From Lenzites betulinus (lineage: Eukaryota; Basidiomycota; Agaricomycetes; Polyporales; Polyporaceae): a stretch of 64,000 bases of DNA. Below, piece by piece: positions 10,697-21,300 of this stretch; position 1 is the first letter of the stretch, and each line of letters begins with the position of its first letter. A program made the position numbers and the translations under genes. The notes beneath the pieces are model-generated. The model saw only the letters and a program-made list of their open reading frames with translations. It searched no databases and was not told the DNA's origin. The stretch is from NCBI GenBank assembly GCA_022264855.1, contig JABYQU010000008.1, forward strand, positions 62,001-126,000, written 5' to 3'.

Positions 10697-10774
10697 GGAG
10701 TGATGGCTGAGGTAATGATTTCCGTGGTGAATAACTGGTGGGTGGTGATGGGCTATAGGCTTTCAGCAGGGGGT

Positions 10775-10781
10775 TTTTATA
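10775..10781 (-). promoter_or_regulatory. Internal TATA box 3 of the young element
   Basis: TATAAAA on the minus strand, 79 bp before the ATG of the 369-aa ORF. Confidence 0.55.
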
Positions 10782-11087
10782 TTAATTTTCTGTTCCCTTT
10801 ATGGAATGACCTGGTGATTTCTTCGCATTTTCTGGCCACTTCTGCCCTGCTCCAGATGTGTAGAATATTTCTGGACCTCCTCTGGATGATTCTGGGATGC
10901 TCTGGGATGAATCAAGACTTGTCTAGAATATTCTGAGCCATAATTCATTATGTCAGAGGGATGTGAAGTTCGGATTTTTCCCCATCAGGTATAGTCTCCC
11001 AAGGCTTTCCTGCTTATCCAAATATTCTGACTACGTTATTGATGCGTGCCCTCGGTATGCAGAGGCTTCTGGGAATTTTCGGCGCTT

Positions 11088-11100
11088 TTCTGGAATTTTC
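11088..11100 (-). promoter_or_regulatory. Perfect heat-shock element upstream of the 369-aa ORF
   Basis: TTCTGGAATTTTC matches TTCnnGAAnnTTC exactly. Weaker partial matches lie at 10921-10933 (GTC, GAA, TTC) and 11073-11080 (GAA, TTC), all between the gag stop and TATA box 3. Confidence 0.5.
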
Positions 11101-11227
11101 CGGTGCCTTCTACTGGACTTCTTGTCTGGCTGTCCTCCTCCACATTATATTCGTTTCTGGCCTGTTTAAATCCCTCCAAAATATTCCCTTCAGTGGTATT
11201 GCCCAAGGTAACAACTTGTAAATTCAA

Positions 11228-14149
11228 TCAGGTACTATCTGGACCTCTGATATTATTTTCGGGGTTTCTAGAGGTGTTCAAAAGCGGAAAATGTTGCAAA
11301 TCCTGCTGCCATGGAGTGGGTGTCCCTTCAAGTTTTCTCTTCTGTCCTTCCCTGCTAAGGCTTTCCCAGTGACTCTTCCGTTTATTCTTCTGACCAGACA
11401 CTGTTGACTGAGGTGTAAAGAGCTCAATAGCCTGTGCTGCAAATCGATCTTTCGTAGGGTTGGATTTGATATAGTTACACTTGTGGGTGCTGGTGGTGGC
11501 CTGCTGTGCTGATGCATGTAACTGTAAATAAGATGTCCGGGGTTTGCGATTGACACGTTGCTTGCGCTTTTGAAGCCGTTGAAGTTGTTGTCTGATCTTT
11601 CTGGTTTCCTGTAGCTCTGCTAATCTCTTCGCATTTGTGCTTATTCTCCAGGCGCGTGCAATCAAGTCCATAACATGACTTTGTTCAGCGGCTATTAGCT
11701 TCCTCGCAGTGTCCTCTGTCTGGTGACTTCCTGGTGGCTCATTCTCTTCTCCACTAACAGGCCCATTATCTTCTGTCTCCAAGTTCTCCTTTGGGTTGTC
11801 TTCTTCGGCTAAGTGTTCTTCATCCTGATTGCTCTCTCTCTCCTTGGGTGTTGATCCAGGTGGCTTCGTCCTTTGAGTTCCAATAATTGCAGTGTAGACA
11901 TCCGGGCGTAGGTCTGTTGTTGACTGTGGCGTGACAAGCATCTCTGTCTTTGGATAATTCTGGGTGGCAGGGAATGTCAGATAGGTTCCATCGTCTCTTT
12001 CCTCTATCCCAATCTTGTGCGCTTGTTGCCATGGGCGACCAAGTAATCCGTCAAATGGTGGGCTCTCTGCTACATAGGCACTGATGGGTGTTGCTACATG
12101 TCCTAGCTTGAGTGGTATGTCCTCGACCAATCCTAATAGACGTCCAGTTCCCCCGTTTGCGTCATTCATCGTGATTGACTCGCCAGTGTTGATTGGCCTG
12201 CGGACAATATTCTTGCAGACTTTCTCACTGATAATATTGAGCTGGGACCCAGTATCAACAATAAACGTGACAGGCTTGAGGTTACACTCCATTTGTAGGC
12301 GGATAAGTGATCCCGTGTGTGATGTGACCAGGTGCGATGTTGGTGGAAGTGATGCAGTGGATACGGTGTCAACTTTCTTGAGTTTCAGCATGTCGATAAG
12401 GTTGCTTGCAATTTCTCGTGAGCTCCCGGCTATCTCTCTGACTGGTAAGGTGATGGGAAGATCTAGAAGCTTCTCGGCAATTCTGGCGGGGTCTACGGTC
12501 CGTGCTACATCAGAGATCCGAGCTGTGCTGCGAGTCCTCTCAGTCATATCCACATCTATGTCCATCCTTGTCATGATTGGCTGGGCTTCTACTGAGGCTT
12601 TACGTTGGACAGGCATTGGCAGAATTCCTGGCTCTCTCTGTCTTGCCTTCCGGGTGGGTACTTCAACTCCGTCAAAGGTCTGTTTCTGATAGGCAGAAGC
12701 ATTGCGCTGGGTGTTATCCACTGGGTAGATCATAATGTCTGCTTTCGGCTCGCTGGAGGCTTCTGTTGGTCGACCATAGGCTATGTAGTTGACTTCTGGT
12801 AGGATACGCTCAATTGCCTGACAGACAGTCTCTCCCTCATGCCATCGAATAACCATGCCAGTCTTGTCTGTGATCCGTCCCCGATAGTCTCGCAGGACTC
12901 GTCCCTTTGAGAGGTACTTCTGCAGTTCTGGACAGCTGTTCATGATATGCCCGGATTGGCCACACCCGTAGCAGTTTGGGCGAGGTACTGGCAAGGTTGC
13001 TGGACTCGGTTGATGCTGTTCCATACGTGGTGGCAGTTTCTGTGTGACATTCTGGTTGAAGCGGGGTGGGGGCCTAAGGACTGGTTGACAGAAGCATTGT
13101 TGGGTCGTAGGGTCAATGCGGCATGCTTTCAGATATGCAACAGCATACTGTGGGTCGTCCAATTGCAGTGAACGGAGCTGCTCTATCAGCGTGTCTAGTT
13201 CTTTGTCTTCTGTCTTGCGTTCAGAGGGTGCGAGAGTCTGGTGCTGCTCTTGTCGTAGCTTCTCCTGCTGGTCTTGTGCATACTTGCGTATTTGTTTCTT
13301 CCGTGTTTCTTGCTCGTCCTCTTCATCTGATAGGTCATCATCTTCTTCGTCATCATCTTCATCCCATTGTCTTGGTCTTGGTGAGCTCCTCTTCTGCAGT
13401 CGCAAATCTTCATCGTCATCTTCCAAGTATCTCTCCTCTGATTGGTCCTTGTATTTCCGGCGTGAGCCAAGACGTTCCATGTCAAATCTGTCCACACTCA
13501 GAATAGACTTTGCTGCTCTGTCCATAGCCTGGGGACTAAAGGGTACAGACATGTCATGGGCGGGATCCTCAAGTAGAATGCGTGGCTCTAGTTGTCTCCG
13601 GAATGGCTTTGGCAATCCAATCCACATGTAGTATGCGTAGTCGGCTTCAGAGATCTTCTGCTTTCCCTGTAACCATCCGGCAATCCGAACATAGTTACGG
13701 AGGTATTGTCTCCAATCTCTCAACTCCTTGACTGGCTCCTGCTTGGACTCGCTGACAAATCTCTGGAGATCCTTGATGCGGAAGCGCTTTGACTCCAAGT
13801 CGGCATTCCAGAATACTCTGATGTCTTCTTTCAACTGTGTCCAATTGCCTTGCTGATAAGATGGGAAGCCCTCGATGGTCTCCCTGACTACTCGTCCACA
13901 GTAGTCTGTAACAGTCTCACATTTCTCCTGGTTGCTAAGGTGGTATGAGAGCGCCAGTCTTTCGTACTTGCGAAGGAATGGTTCCACATCAGATGCTTCT
14001 CCACGGAACTGCTTTGGGGCTCGGCGAGATCCTTCTACTGGCATGTCGAGTACGGAGTAAGAGGTTGCAATGCTGAAGTCGGAACCAATGGTTGGGGTTG
14101 GTGATCGATGGGCCCTGTCGTATGGTTGGCTATGGTGTTGTGTTGTCAT
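11228..14149 (-). CDS. gag-protease protein of the young LTR element, 973 aa
   Basis: A single intact frame from ATG 14149, 78 bp inside the 5' LTR. Residues about 40-260 are a retrotransposon gag region (FRGEASDVEPFLRKYERLAL). An acidic linker follows. A CCHC zinc knuckle, CYGCGQSGHIMNSC, lies near residues 391-405. An aspartic protease follows with active site VDTGS near residue 632 and the partner motif FDGLLGRPW near residue 710. A charged C-terminal tail completes it. In gypsy elements this protein assembles the particle and processes polyproteins. Here no pol follows, so replication would need enzymes from another element. The intact frame and the equal LTRs argue that it is recently active. 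Confidence 0.88.
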   Translation of the reverse strand: MTTQHHSQPYDRAHRSPTPTIGSDFSIATSYSVLDMPVEGSRRAPKQFRGEASDVEPFLRKYERLALSYHLSNQEKCETVTDYCGRVVRETIEGFPSYQQGNWTQLKEDIRVFWNADLESKRFRIKDLQRFVSESKQEPVKELRDWRQYLRNYVRIAGWLQGKQKISEADYAYYMWIGLPKPFRRQLEPRILLEDPAHDMSVPFSPQAMDRAAKSILSVDRFDMERLGSRRKYKDQSEERYLEDDDEDLRLQKRSSPRPRQWDEDDDEEDDDLSDEEDEQETRKKQIRKYAQDQQEKLRQEQHQTLAPSERKTEDKELDTLIEQLRSLQLDDPQYAVAYLKACRIDPTTQQCFCQPVLRPPPRFNQNVTQKLPPRMEQHQPSPATLPVPRPNCYGCGQSGHIMNSCPELQKYLSKGRVLRDYRGRITDKTGMVIRWHEGETVCQAIERILPEVNYIAYGRPTEASSEPKADIMIYPVDNTQRNASAYQKQTFDGVEVPTRKARQREPGILPMPVQRKASVEAQPIMTRMDIDVDMTERTRSTARISDVARTVDPARIAEKLLDLPITLPVREIAGSSREIASNLIDMLKLKKVDTVSTASLPPTSHLVTSHTGSLIRLQMECNLKPVTFIVDTGSQLNIISEKVCKNIVRRPINTGESITMNDANGGTGRLLGLVEDIPLKLGHVATPISAYVAESPPFDGLLGRPWQQAHKIGIEERDDGTYLTFPATQNYPKTEMLVTPQSTTDLRPDVYTAIIGTQRTKPPGSTPKERESNQDEEHLAEEDNPKENLETEDNGPVSGEENEPPGSHQTEDTARKLIAAEQSHVMDLIARAWRISTNAKRLAELQETRKIRQQLQRLQKRKQRVNRKPRTSYLQLHASAQQATTSTHKCNYIKSNPTKDRFAAQAIELFTPQSTVSGQKNKRKSHWESLSREGQKRKLEGTPTPWQQDLQHFPLLNTSRNPENNIRGPDST

Positions 14150-14205
14150 ACTGATGATGTGCGGTTGTCTAGGATAGTCTTTAGATGGTGGGAATCAATC
14201 ACTCC

Positions 14206-14223
14206 CCCTCGCGGTGGGCTCCA
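14206..14223 (-). other. Candidate tRNA primer-binding site
   Basis: Four bases inside the 5' LTR the minus strand reads TGGAGCCCACCGCGAGGG. It begins with the TGG expected opposite a tRNA CCA end. I could not assign the tRNA. Confidence 0.5.
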
Positions 14224-14227
14224 GTGA

Positions 14228-15464
14228 TGTCGGATGAATATCCGGGAATCGATTGATTAATAAAAATGGTGAGGGGTTTTAATGTGATAGATGATTCCGG
14301 ATTCTGCCGCAAAGCGTGTGGGGTTTCTTCTTTTCCAACAGAGGCCTCGCCGAGTTCGTGACTAAGCCGGGCTGGCTGTGATCCTGTATGACAGTCCGCG
14401 GTGTGTGGTATGGTGTGATATAGAGACTATAACGGTGTCTGTGTGTCGTAGGTGTGTGCGAGGGTGTCCTGATTCTGCGAGTGGTCGTGGCCGTGAAATA
14501 TCTTGCGTGTGTCTTCTGTGTTCTGGGTCGTCTGAGTCTCTCTGTCTCCTGAGGTTAGTGGTTGTCGTAAGGCTCCGGTGAACCCCAACCAATCTAACAA
14601 ATCTGTGTTCTGTCGTGCAATGTCATATGCTAGTAGTTGTCGTAAGATTCACGGCGAATCCCAACTAATCTAGCTCAATCTGTGGGCTACTAAGGGTAAT
14701 GACTGTGTGTAGTGGGCTGATGTGACTGCTAAGCTGAGTGTGCTACTGGTGCTACTGCTTATGCCACTGCAAGCTGGCTTGCATGGCAGGCAAGGGGAAA
14801 TAGCTGAGAAAATGTGTGTTATTCCCTCCCTGCCTTGCTCACCCCGGTATTTATACCTGAGGACGAGGGGCGTGGGAGCTGATTGGTAATACATATGTAA
14901 GCAAAATCTACGCTGACGAATCCATGTCCAGCACTTTCTCCATCCTTCTACCTCTTTCCTACTCCTTCCAGAATATTCCAGAATATTCCACACTCTTCCA
15001 GGCACTTCCATAGATCCTTCCAGACAGTTCTTGGTATGTTGAGAAGCTTCCGGCGCCTTCTCTCGGAATGTTCCTTGTCTTTCCCATACTTTCTAGAATG
15101 TTCCGCCGTGTTCTGGCTCATTCTCTCTGGTTCCAGTCTGTTCTTGTGGTTACTCCTTTATTCCTGCTTGTTCTGTGTTGATGCTAGCGTTTTCTAGATG
15201 GTTCTGGGATGTTCTCTGACTACTCCAGGTGTTTCCGGGGGTTTCTGGAATGTTCCGTACTGTTCTAGTGGGTTCCGTACTGTTCCGCTAGGTTCCGTAC
15301 TATTCTGCGAGGTTCCGTACTGTTCTACTATTCTCTGGTGGTTGCTAGAACCTTCTGGTGCATGCTTGGGATGATGGTATGTCTGTGTTCATGACCTTTG
15401 GTTCACACACTGTCTGTACCGCTAGCCGTCAGGCTCAAGTACCAAACTGGTTTGGTGCGTGACA
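14228..15464 (-). repeat. 5' LTR of the young element (1237 bp)
   Basis: Apparently identical to 4521-5757. Its TATA box is at 14848-14855. As the upstream LTR of a minus-strand element it would drive transcription of the gag-protease gene. Confidence 0.95.
14966..15255 (-). promoter_or_regulatory. Heat-shock-element array in the 5' LTR (active promoter copy)
   Basis: The same three perfect elements as in the other LTR: five units at 14966-14988, three at 15091-15103 and three at 15243-15255. They lie 110-400 bp upstream of the TATA box in the sense of transcription, the expected place for HSF control of the element. Confidence 0.75.
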
Positions 15465-16250
15465 GCGCGAGTGAGAGGATACGCTGGGGGTTTTACGCGT
15501 CGCGTTGCTGTCTGAAGACGATGGCTCTAAAGGAGTGAGGTTCGAGACTGCGGATTGCGGGCTACCGTATGGCGTCGCGTAGTTGACGAAGGACTCTTCG
15601 GCGCCTTCTGGGAGCGATTCGGGAAAGAGAGACGGCGACGAGAGAATCGCGCGGTGTACGATAGCGTCTGCCGTGTCCTGTAGCCACTGGGTCGCGGACG
15701 GATCGGTTTCAAGCGCCTGGATGCTTTTCGCGAGTAGCGAAAAGAGTGGGTCTACTAGCGCCGGTACCAAGTCCAGTACCAGTTGATTCCGAAGTCGCGA
15801 GACACCTCGTAGGAGCTGATCCACGAAGTCTTGTTGTTGAGGAGCAGTGAGGTTTGACTCGTCGTCGTTCGCGAGCGTCGCGTTTGAGGCCCACTCAGGT
15901 AGGGGGGCGGTTGCGATGACTGCGAGGGCGTCCGAGCGGATTCTAGCTGCAGTGGAGGCGCGGAGCGGAGCAGGTTTGTTCAGAAGTATCGCGGTGCCCG
16001 TATCGAGAACAGCCAGTGCCGCACGGAGGAGCGCGTCGATCTGATCTTCACTGAGGGAGCGCGGAAGCCTTTTTGCGAAGGCGCGGATCTGGTCGGGTAG
16101 GAGGGCGCTTGAGAGTGTATCGTTTTGCCGAGACGCGGAACGCGATACGCGGTGAATTGCGGGTGAGACGGCGCTATCGCCGTCGAAGGAGGAAGCCGAC
16201 AAGTGAAACTTGTACACACACCCCCTGCGGTGGTCACCAGAATGATGCAC
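15465..16250 (-). pseudogene. gypsy gag, N-terminal half, split by the nested element
   Basis: The open minus-strand frame from about 16250 runs to the insertion point. It then reads 10 codons into the LTR and stops, which is an artefact. With the 4-bp duplication counted once, the codons ...SHSR continue in phase into EPSTVSSMAEQ at 4516-4484, so the two halves are one gag. The frame has a helical, Leu/Ala-rich region (LPDQIRAFAKRLPRSLSEDQ). No ATG is seen at its upstream end, so the start is uncertain. Confidence 0.8.
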
Positions 16251-16540
16251 TCAACCGACCGGTAAGGACGGATGAAAGAGACGGTCGAGAGCCCAGATGG
16301 TCGAGACCGGGCTGCGAAGACGTCTCGCGGAGCGCGAGGAGATGCAAGGTTCGCGTCGGGTGCCCTTACGGCGGCGCAGTACGCAGAGAAGCGCGGAGGG
16401 AGGGGAGGGGTAGCGGTAAGGCGGAAGGTGTGCAACGACTCAGCTGAGCTGGCGTTTCCGCAGTACGCAGGAGGGTCGCTTCGTAGCCGGTGTCGGCGTT
16501 GCAGAAAACTCGTAACGCAATCGCAACGCTAAACGCTAAA

Positions 16541-16603
16541 TCGCAGGGGTTCGCAGTTCGCAGAGTTCGCAGGGTTCGCAGTTCGCAGTTCGCTGTTCGC
16601 AGG
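16541..16603. repeat. Short tandem repeat with core GTTCGCAG
   Basis: At least six imperfect copies of GTTCGCAG, 7-10 bp apart, in the untranslated leader of the old gypsy element. Confidence 0.8.
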
Positions 16604-16658
16604 GTCGTCGCTGGGTTCTTCGAGGGAAAGTGAGATTCTGAGCCAAGGGGGGTCTGAT

Positions 16659-17143
16659 TGTCACGGCCCGAGGGCGTAGGTATTTACAGGGAGAGTCCGC
16701 ACGTCCGATGTCATCAGAAAGTCTCTACGGAAGGTCCATCGCGAAGGGGATCGAGGCCACGATGCGCCGGCCGCTAACGCGTAACGCGGAACGCGGAACG
16801 TACCATCGCGCTCCGTACGGACCGACGCCCCGGAACGCAAGCCCTCGCGCGCAGATCGGCCCATGTCCTCGCAATACCGCGCGATAAGCCGTCCGCATAC
16901 GGGCAAGGCCCCCTGCGCTGCGATGAGTCCTCCGCACCACGAAGCCCTCGGACTCGCGGAAACCGCGAAAAGAGTAGGTCGCGGGCGTTGGCTCGGCACG
17001 GGGCGTATCAACGGTATGCCGATACGATCACCAAACCGCGCATGTCCCTTTTATGATACAGTATTGTACACGCACGGCATGGTGTTCCAGAATGTAAACG
17101 CTGAAGAACGAATATGGTCTTGTCAGCGACGGAACTTTTGACA
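16659..17143 (-). repeat. 5' LTR of the old gypsy element (485 bp, inferred borders)
   Basis: The plus strand begins TGTCACGG (16659) and ends TTTTGACA (17143), giving 5-bp inverted ends TGTCA/TGACA. It lies at the right distance upstream of gag. A CATAAAA box on the minus strand at 17049-17055 fits a promoter. The partner LTR is outside the window, so the borders are inferred from the termini only. Confidence 0.65.
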
Positions 17144-17596
17144 TGCACAGCCATAGTCTGATCGGTCAGTCAGCGCTACCACGCTAATATCTGGCATGAC
17201 GTTGGTCATGGACGCTAAGAACTGCGATCCTGTTTCTCAGCCAGCGCCCATACATGCCTAGAGCAAAAACGCCGCCTCCAAAAGTAGGAAAGGCGCTTGA
17301 TGCCGCACAGTAGCGACGGCCAATCGCGATGTTGTAGATCTCGGGTGTACATCTTCGTATAACCCGTAACCGTGCCTCGAAGCCCACAACAGCACAGCAG
17401 ACGGCTCGACGGCAATCCTAGCAAGCCGTCCTGAGCCGATATTTCGGCTGCTCGCATCACTTGTCGTCAGTCTTGTGAAGTGTTGCAGCCGAGATGTTGC
17501 GCGATATGCGTGCGCGTTTACAGCAAGACTACCGCGTCGTACAAATGAAACGTTAGGCGTTAACGTGTGCGGAATGTCGCACCTGTCTGACATGTG

Positions 17597-17606
17597 TATA
17601 TAAATA
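17597..17606 (+). promoter_or_regulatory. TATA box of the 117-aa gene
   Basis: TATATAAATA, 65 bp before a leader exon that ends in an intron at 17668-17741 (GTGAGT...CTAAC...TTAG). Confidence 0.6.
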
Positions 17607-17743
17607 TCAGTACTGCGTGCTTAAGGATCTCAACAACCCACTGCCTACCTCCAACCAGATCATGAAGGTGAGTTGCATCCCCGTAAGGGTGTTTCCGTGC
17701 CTCATTGAAGGACTTACGGGTTCCCTAACGCATACTGTTAGAT

Positions 17744-18152
17744 ATGTCTGATAGCGACAGTACATCTTACATGGCGGATTCGGACTCACCGTCTACCTCA
17801 GAGCTGGACGACCTCGATTATGGCGATTGTATCGACTACATGGGTGATATCTTCTCCTACAGAGACAGACCGGTAAGCTCAGAAACTGTACTACACATCT
17901 TACTCGCCTTTAAGTTTGCGATCACAGCTTGCCTTGACTATCTGCATTGCGATCGGCGATCAACCATTGCCCAGGGTGTCCGTTCGCGTCTTTCATGACC
18001 GGGAATATACTGAGGATGAGGCCGAGTTGGAAGCAGAGTGGAGGGCATATGCGCGGAGAATGGAACGTCGCTTGGCTGTTAGACTGTCCTCTATTGTTCG
18101 TGACATGATGGTTGATAGTCTACTTCGGAGGTCTGAGAGACGTGTCGACTAG
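17744..18152 (+). CDS. Hypothetical protein, 117 aa, two coding exons
   Basis: Exons are 17744-17872 and 17928-18152; the 55-bp intron (GTAAGC...CACAG) keeps the frame. The N-terminal third is acidic and Ser/Asp-rich (MSDSDSTSYMADSDSPST). The C-terminal half is a charged helix (DEAELEAEWRAYARRMERR) ending in an Arg-rich tail. No family is recognised. A leader intron (17668-17741) lies before the start, and an upstream ATG at 17662 would make an overlapping out-of-frame ORF in the spliced mRNA, which may dampen translation. The gene lies just outside the old gypsy LTR. Confidence 0.6.
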
Positions 18153-18632
18153 TGGTTAACATGTATACTGTACTGTGCACTTACCGTACATGGATATATT
18201 CTCCGCTGATCTTGTTGTAGGTGTTGCAGTACCGTCAACCTCCTGTAAGCTTCATAGTCCTAAGTCAGCCACGGCTGTCGATGCTAGCAGCGCGCCTGCG
18301 GAAGCGCCTACGACACAGATAAGATAATATATCTCCACTGGCCAGCCGTCGACGAGAGGGTATGAACTATGGCAGCCAGAGAGAACAAGCTAGTGACGAG
18401 GAGGAGCTAGTCTGTAGATTGGTTCAATGTATTCCATGGCGCACGCGACACATGCAGCACTTCACTCTCATTATCGCACATATACATCGATAGCCTGCAA
18501 ACGTTCACAGTCGAGGATACGAGACGAATACAAGATGCCTGGCCTATGCGCTACGTGACAACAACTGGGTTTCCTCCTATATACTCGTCGCTGTGTCTAC
18601 TGTCGCGGAAGCTGCAGCGGCCGTCGAGCACA

Positions 18633-19446
18633 TCAACGCCAAACACCGTACATATAGAAGAACATCTGTATGTGGCGAATGTCTCCCTCGGTCATGTCGA
18701 CATACTCCTCGCACCGCGTGTCCTTGAACTTCATGACGACCAACGAGCCCGGCCAGGTGATCCACTGGTCGGGACGGCCGCCAGCGACTTCTGCGACGAG
18801 CGCGGCAATCGAATGGCTGCGATTGAGGCGATGTTGGAAGGATCTCAAGCAGTAGAGATAATGGAAAGGTTCGCTAAGGAGGACCTTGTTCTCATCGAAG
18901 TGTTGGATGAGTACCCCGTACCCGTCGCGGAGGAACAAGGAGGGGTCAGGGATGGACTTCGGGGTGAAACCGTCTAGCGCAGCTGTGTAGCATTTGACGT
19001 TGTCGAAGAAACCAGCAGCTAGGGCCATGAGCATCAGTCAGGGGTAATATAATGACCGAGTTCAGGAATACGTACATTTGTTTGCGTCAAGAATGTATCC
19101 TTGTATCTGTGACACTGATACGGACACCGTAGATCGGACCGCAGGGGTCGGCATGTTTGATATGTCGGTCAGAGAGCTCAACGAGCGCGGGATATCCCTG
19201 CGTGACCCGTCCCCGCATTGGAGGGCATGTACTCGCCAGCCCTGTCGTTGCGATTGGGTCATCATTCGGAGTTCGCCGGACGATATCACTTACCTGGCGG
19301 AAGTGCTGCTGCGAGCAGAACGCTGGCCCGTCATCGCAGAAGGCACATTTCAGTGCGCACGGAGACTTGCAGATCGTGCAAAGGGGAATGCCTGGCTTAT
19401 CGGGAGTGGCAGTGATGGCCAGGTCGATGCTGAGAGTATGGGCCAT
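18633..19446 (-). CDS. MYND-type zinc-finger protein, 234 aa, three exons
   Basis: Exons (minus strand) are 19446-19294, 19241-19076 and 19018-18633; both introns have GT-AG borders and total codons are whole. The N-terminal MYND finger is CTICKSPCALKCAFC with FCSQQHF, completed across intron 1 by WRVHALQC. MYND fingers mediate protein-protein contacts. The remaining 170 residues match no domain I know (ILDANKSAGFFDNVK and the following segment). An ACATATATATAG TATA-like stretch on the minus strand at about 19512-19523 lies about 70 bp upstream. Small MYND proteins of this kind are numerous in agaricomycetes; function is unknown. Confidence 0.8.
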
Positions 19447-19529
19447 TTGAGAGGACTTAGTTGTGGGGTGATGGGAAAGCGTGGTGAACCTATGCCGCGG
19501 TCCCCATCCCTATATATATGTCCGTTACG

Positions 19530-21300
19530 TAAATCGGTACACGCTGGATTCCAGCGAACCGATTTATACGCCGCTTGGGTGCGGACATAGGTTTATGTTG
19601 CGCTCTGCGGTCTACACAAAGATGCTCTGATAGTGTTGCCTACTTAGGTAATATGTTCCGCTCCGTACGCCCTAGTGACTACTCCGGCAAGGGATATACC
19701 GCATCAGCGCTTAAATAGTTATTTCAGTAATTATAACAGTTTGGTGGCGGTACACGCACATCAACTTGATTGTTTTGTCATCGCTGCTTTCATCCAACAT
19801 AAGGGTGACCATCCATACTCTCTGTGTAATTCTATTAATTATAATTTCGTGACTAACAGTGCACTTACCTCGAAGCGTGTGACTTCAACTACTGTGCATT
19901 TGCATATACCTAATCCCCCTCGTATGAAAAATACTCTATCCATTGACTGGGACAGTTGACATATTCTCAACTCGTATAAGTTAATGTTAAAATATGCAGC
20001 GTACCTGGTAGGGCGGTTTTTCGGCAGACATTTGTGTCTAACTTGTACTCGTGTTACTGAATGTAGAATGGAAGTACAGTAGATGTGGGGATGAAATATG
20101 TGCCGACCTGCTTGCTGTACTATTATATGTGTGCGGAATGGTAGTAATCCTTGCTATGTATGGTTTTGAACGGCGGTGTCTTTGAATCTAGATTGAGAAC
20201 CAGATACATTGCATAACACATTGACGTAGGTTTGGCAGAATTTTATTTTATGACAGAAGTTGTTCGATGCGAGCTACATGTTTCAGTTTCTGTAGAATTC
20301 TAACACGTAATATGTAGGACAGGAGTTTTAATATAACGTAATATATTCAGTGATGTGCTTAAGGTCCCGAACAGCAAGCACGTTTTAGTCACAAGGTCAT
20401 GCACAGTCATTAGAACTCTCACCTTCCATGACTCGTGTGGAGTTGCTTTGTGATTGCCATGCAGAATTTCCAATTTAAAGTGTAGATCTGTTTCATCGTG
20501 GTAAATGCGTGACCATTTTCGCCTGCGAGATGAGAAATATGTCCCACGCTTTGAAGTGTAGCTGCTTTTAATAGCTACGATCTGTTATGTTGAACGTAAT
20601 GCTTACGTAGAATTAGTCACTTGAATCTCACATACAAATTGTCATGACATATACATACGTTTGATACAAGAGTTGTTTATTGTGAGCTTTAACAGTGGAT
20701 ATGATCTGCGTATGGTTTGGCATACAAGAGTTGTTTATTGTGGCATACATAGTCTTCTGGCACTGAGGCAAACACTTTATTAGAAGGTACATCCTTTGGA
20801 TGAGCTTGGATGACAGCTACGCACCGGCGATGTCAGAATCATTGCTGCGGAAGGAATATGATGGCATTGCCGTACGCGCACTTCTCCTATATACGACGCA
20901 TATGCTTACATAAACATGCCCGTGTTCACAATCTCATCAATCAGGTGTTCTTGTTAGAAATCTCCTTCAGGGGACGTCAAGAACTGATTGCGACAAAGTC
21001 CCATATATTCAAGCATACGTGTCTCGCACCGTTCATGGTCATCGAGTCGTCGGACAACAATATTTGAGTCTCATTCATGCTGAGGGTGTTCGAACTCGAA
21101 ACCGAATCACCGCGTTTAATCACATCCAAAAGCGATCGGATGTTGTCGGACTTGCTATATGCGGTAGTTTATCACAACTTGAATTGCTCTTGTTTGTATA
21201 CCGCGCTTAGTATCTCGGTTAGTAATATACATTTCCTCTCATACTACGTTCGCAGTCCAACTATGGGAACGGAGAACTCCAATCTCGCTTGCGAATGTCC
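19530..21300. other. AT-rich intergenic stretch, no gene seen
   Basis: Clearly more AT-rich than the rest of the window, with only short broken frames on both strands. It contains a 21-bp direct repeat (20664-20684 and 20722-20742, core ACAAGAGTTGTTTATTG). I see no transposon ends in it. Confidence 0.6.

Larger units (their letters stand above)
4521..15464 (-). mobile_element. Young non-autonomous LTR retrotransposon, about 10.9 kb, nested in the gypsy element
   Basis: Two 1237-bp direct repeats (4521-5757 and 14228-15464, offset 9707) begin TG and end CA. They look identical wherever I compared them, which implies a recent insertion. The flanks GCGC (4517-4520) and GCGC (15465-15468) fit a 4-bp target duplication. 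A purine tract abuts the left LTR and a primer-binding-site candidate lies four bases inside the right LTR, so transcription runs right to left. The 8.5-kb interior encodes gag plus protease. I find no reverse transcriptase, RNase H or integrase on either strand. Several extra ORFs, each with its own TATA box, fill the remainder. Confidence 0.92.
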
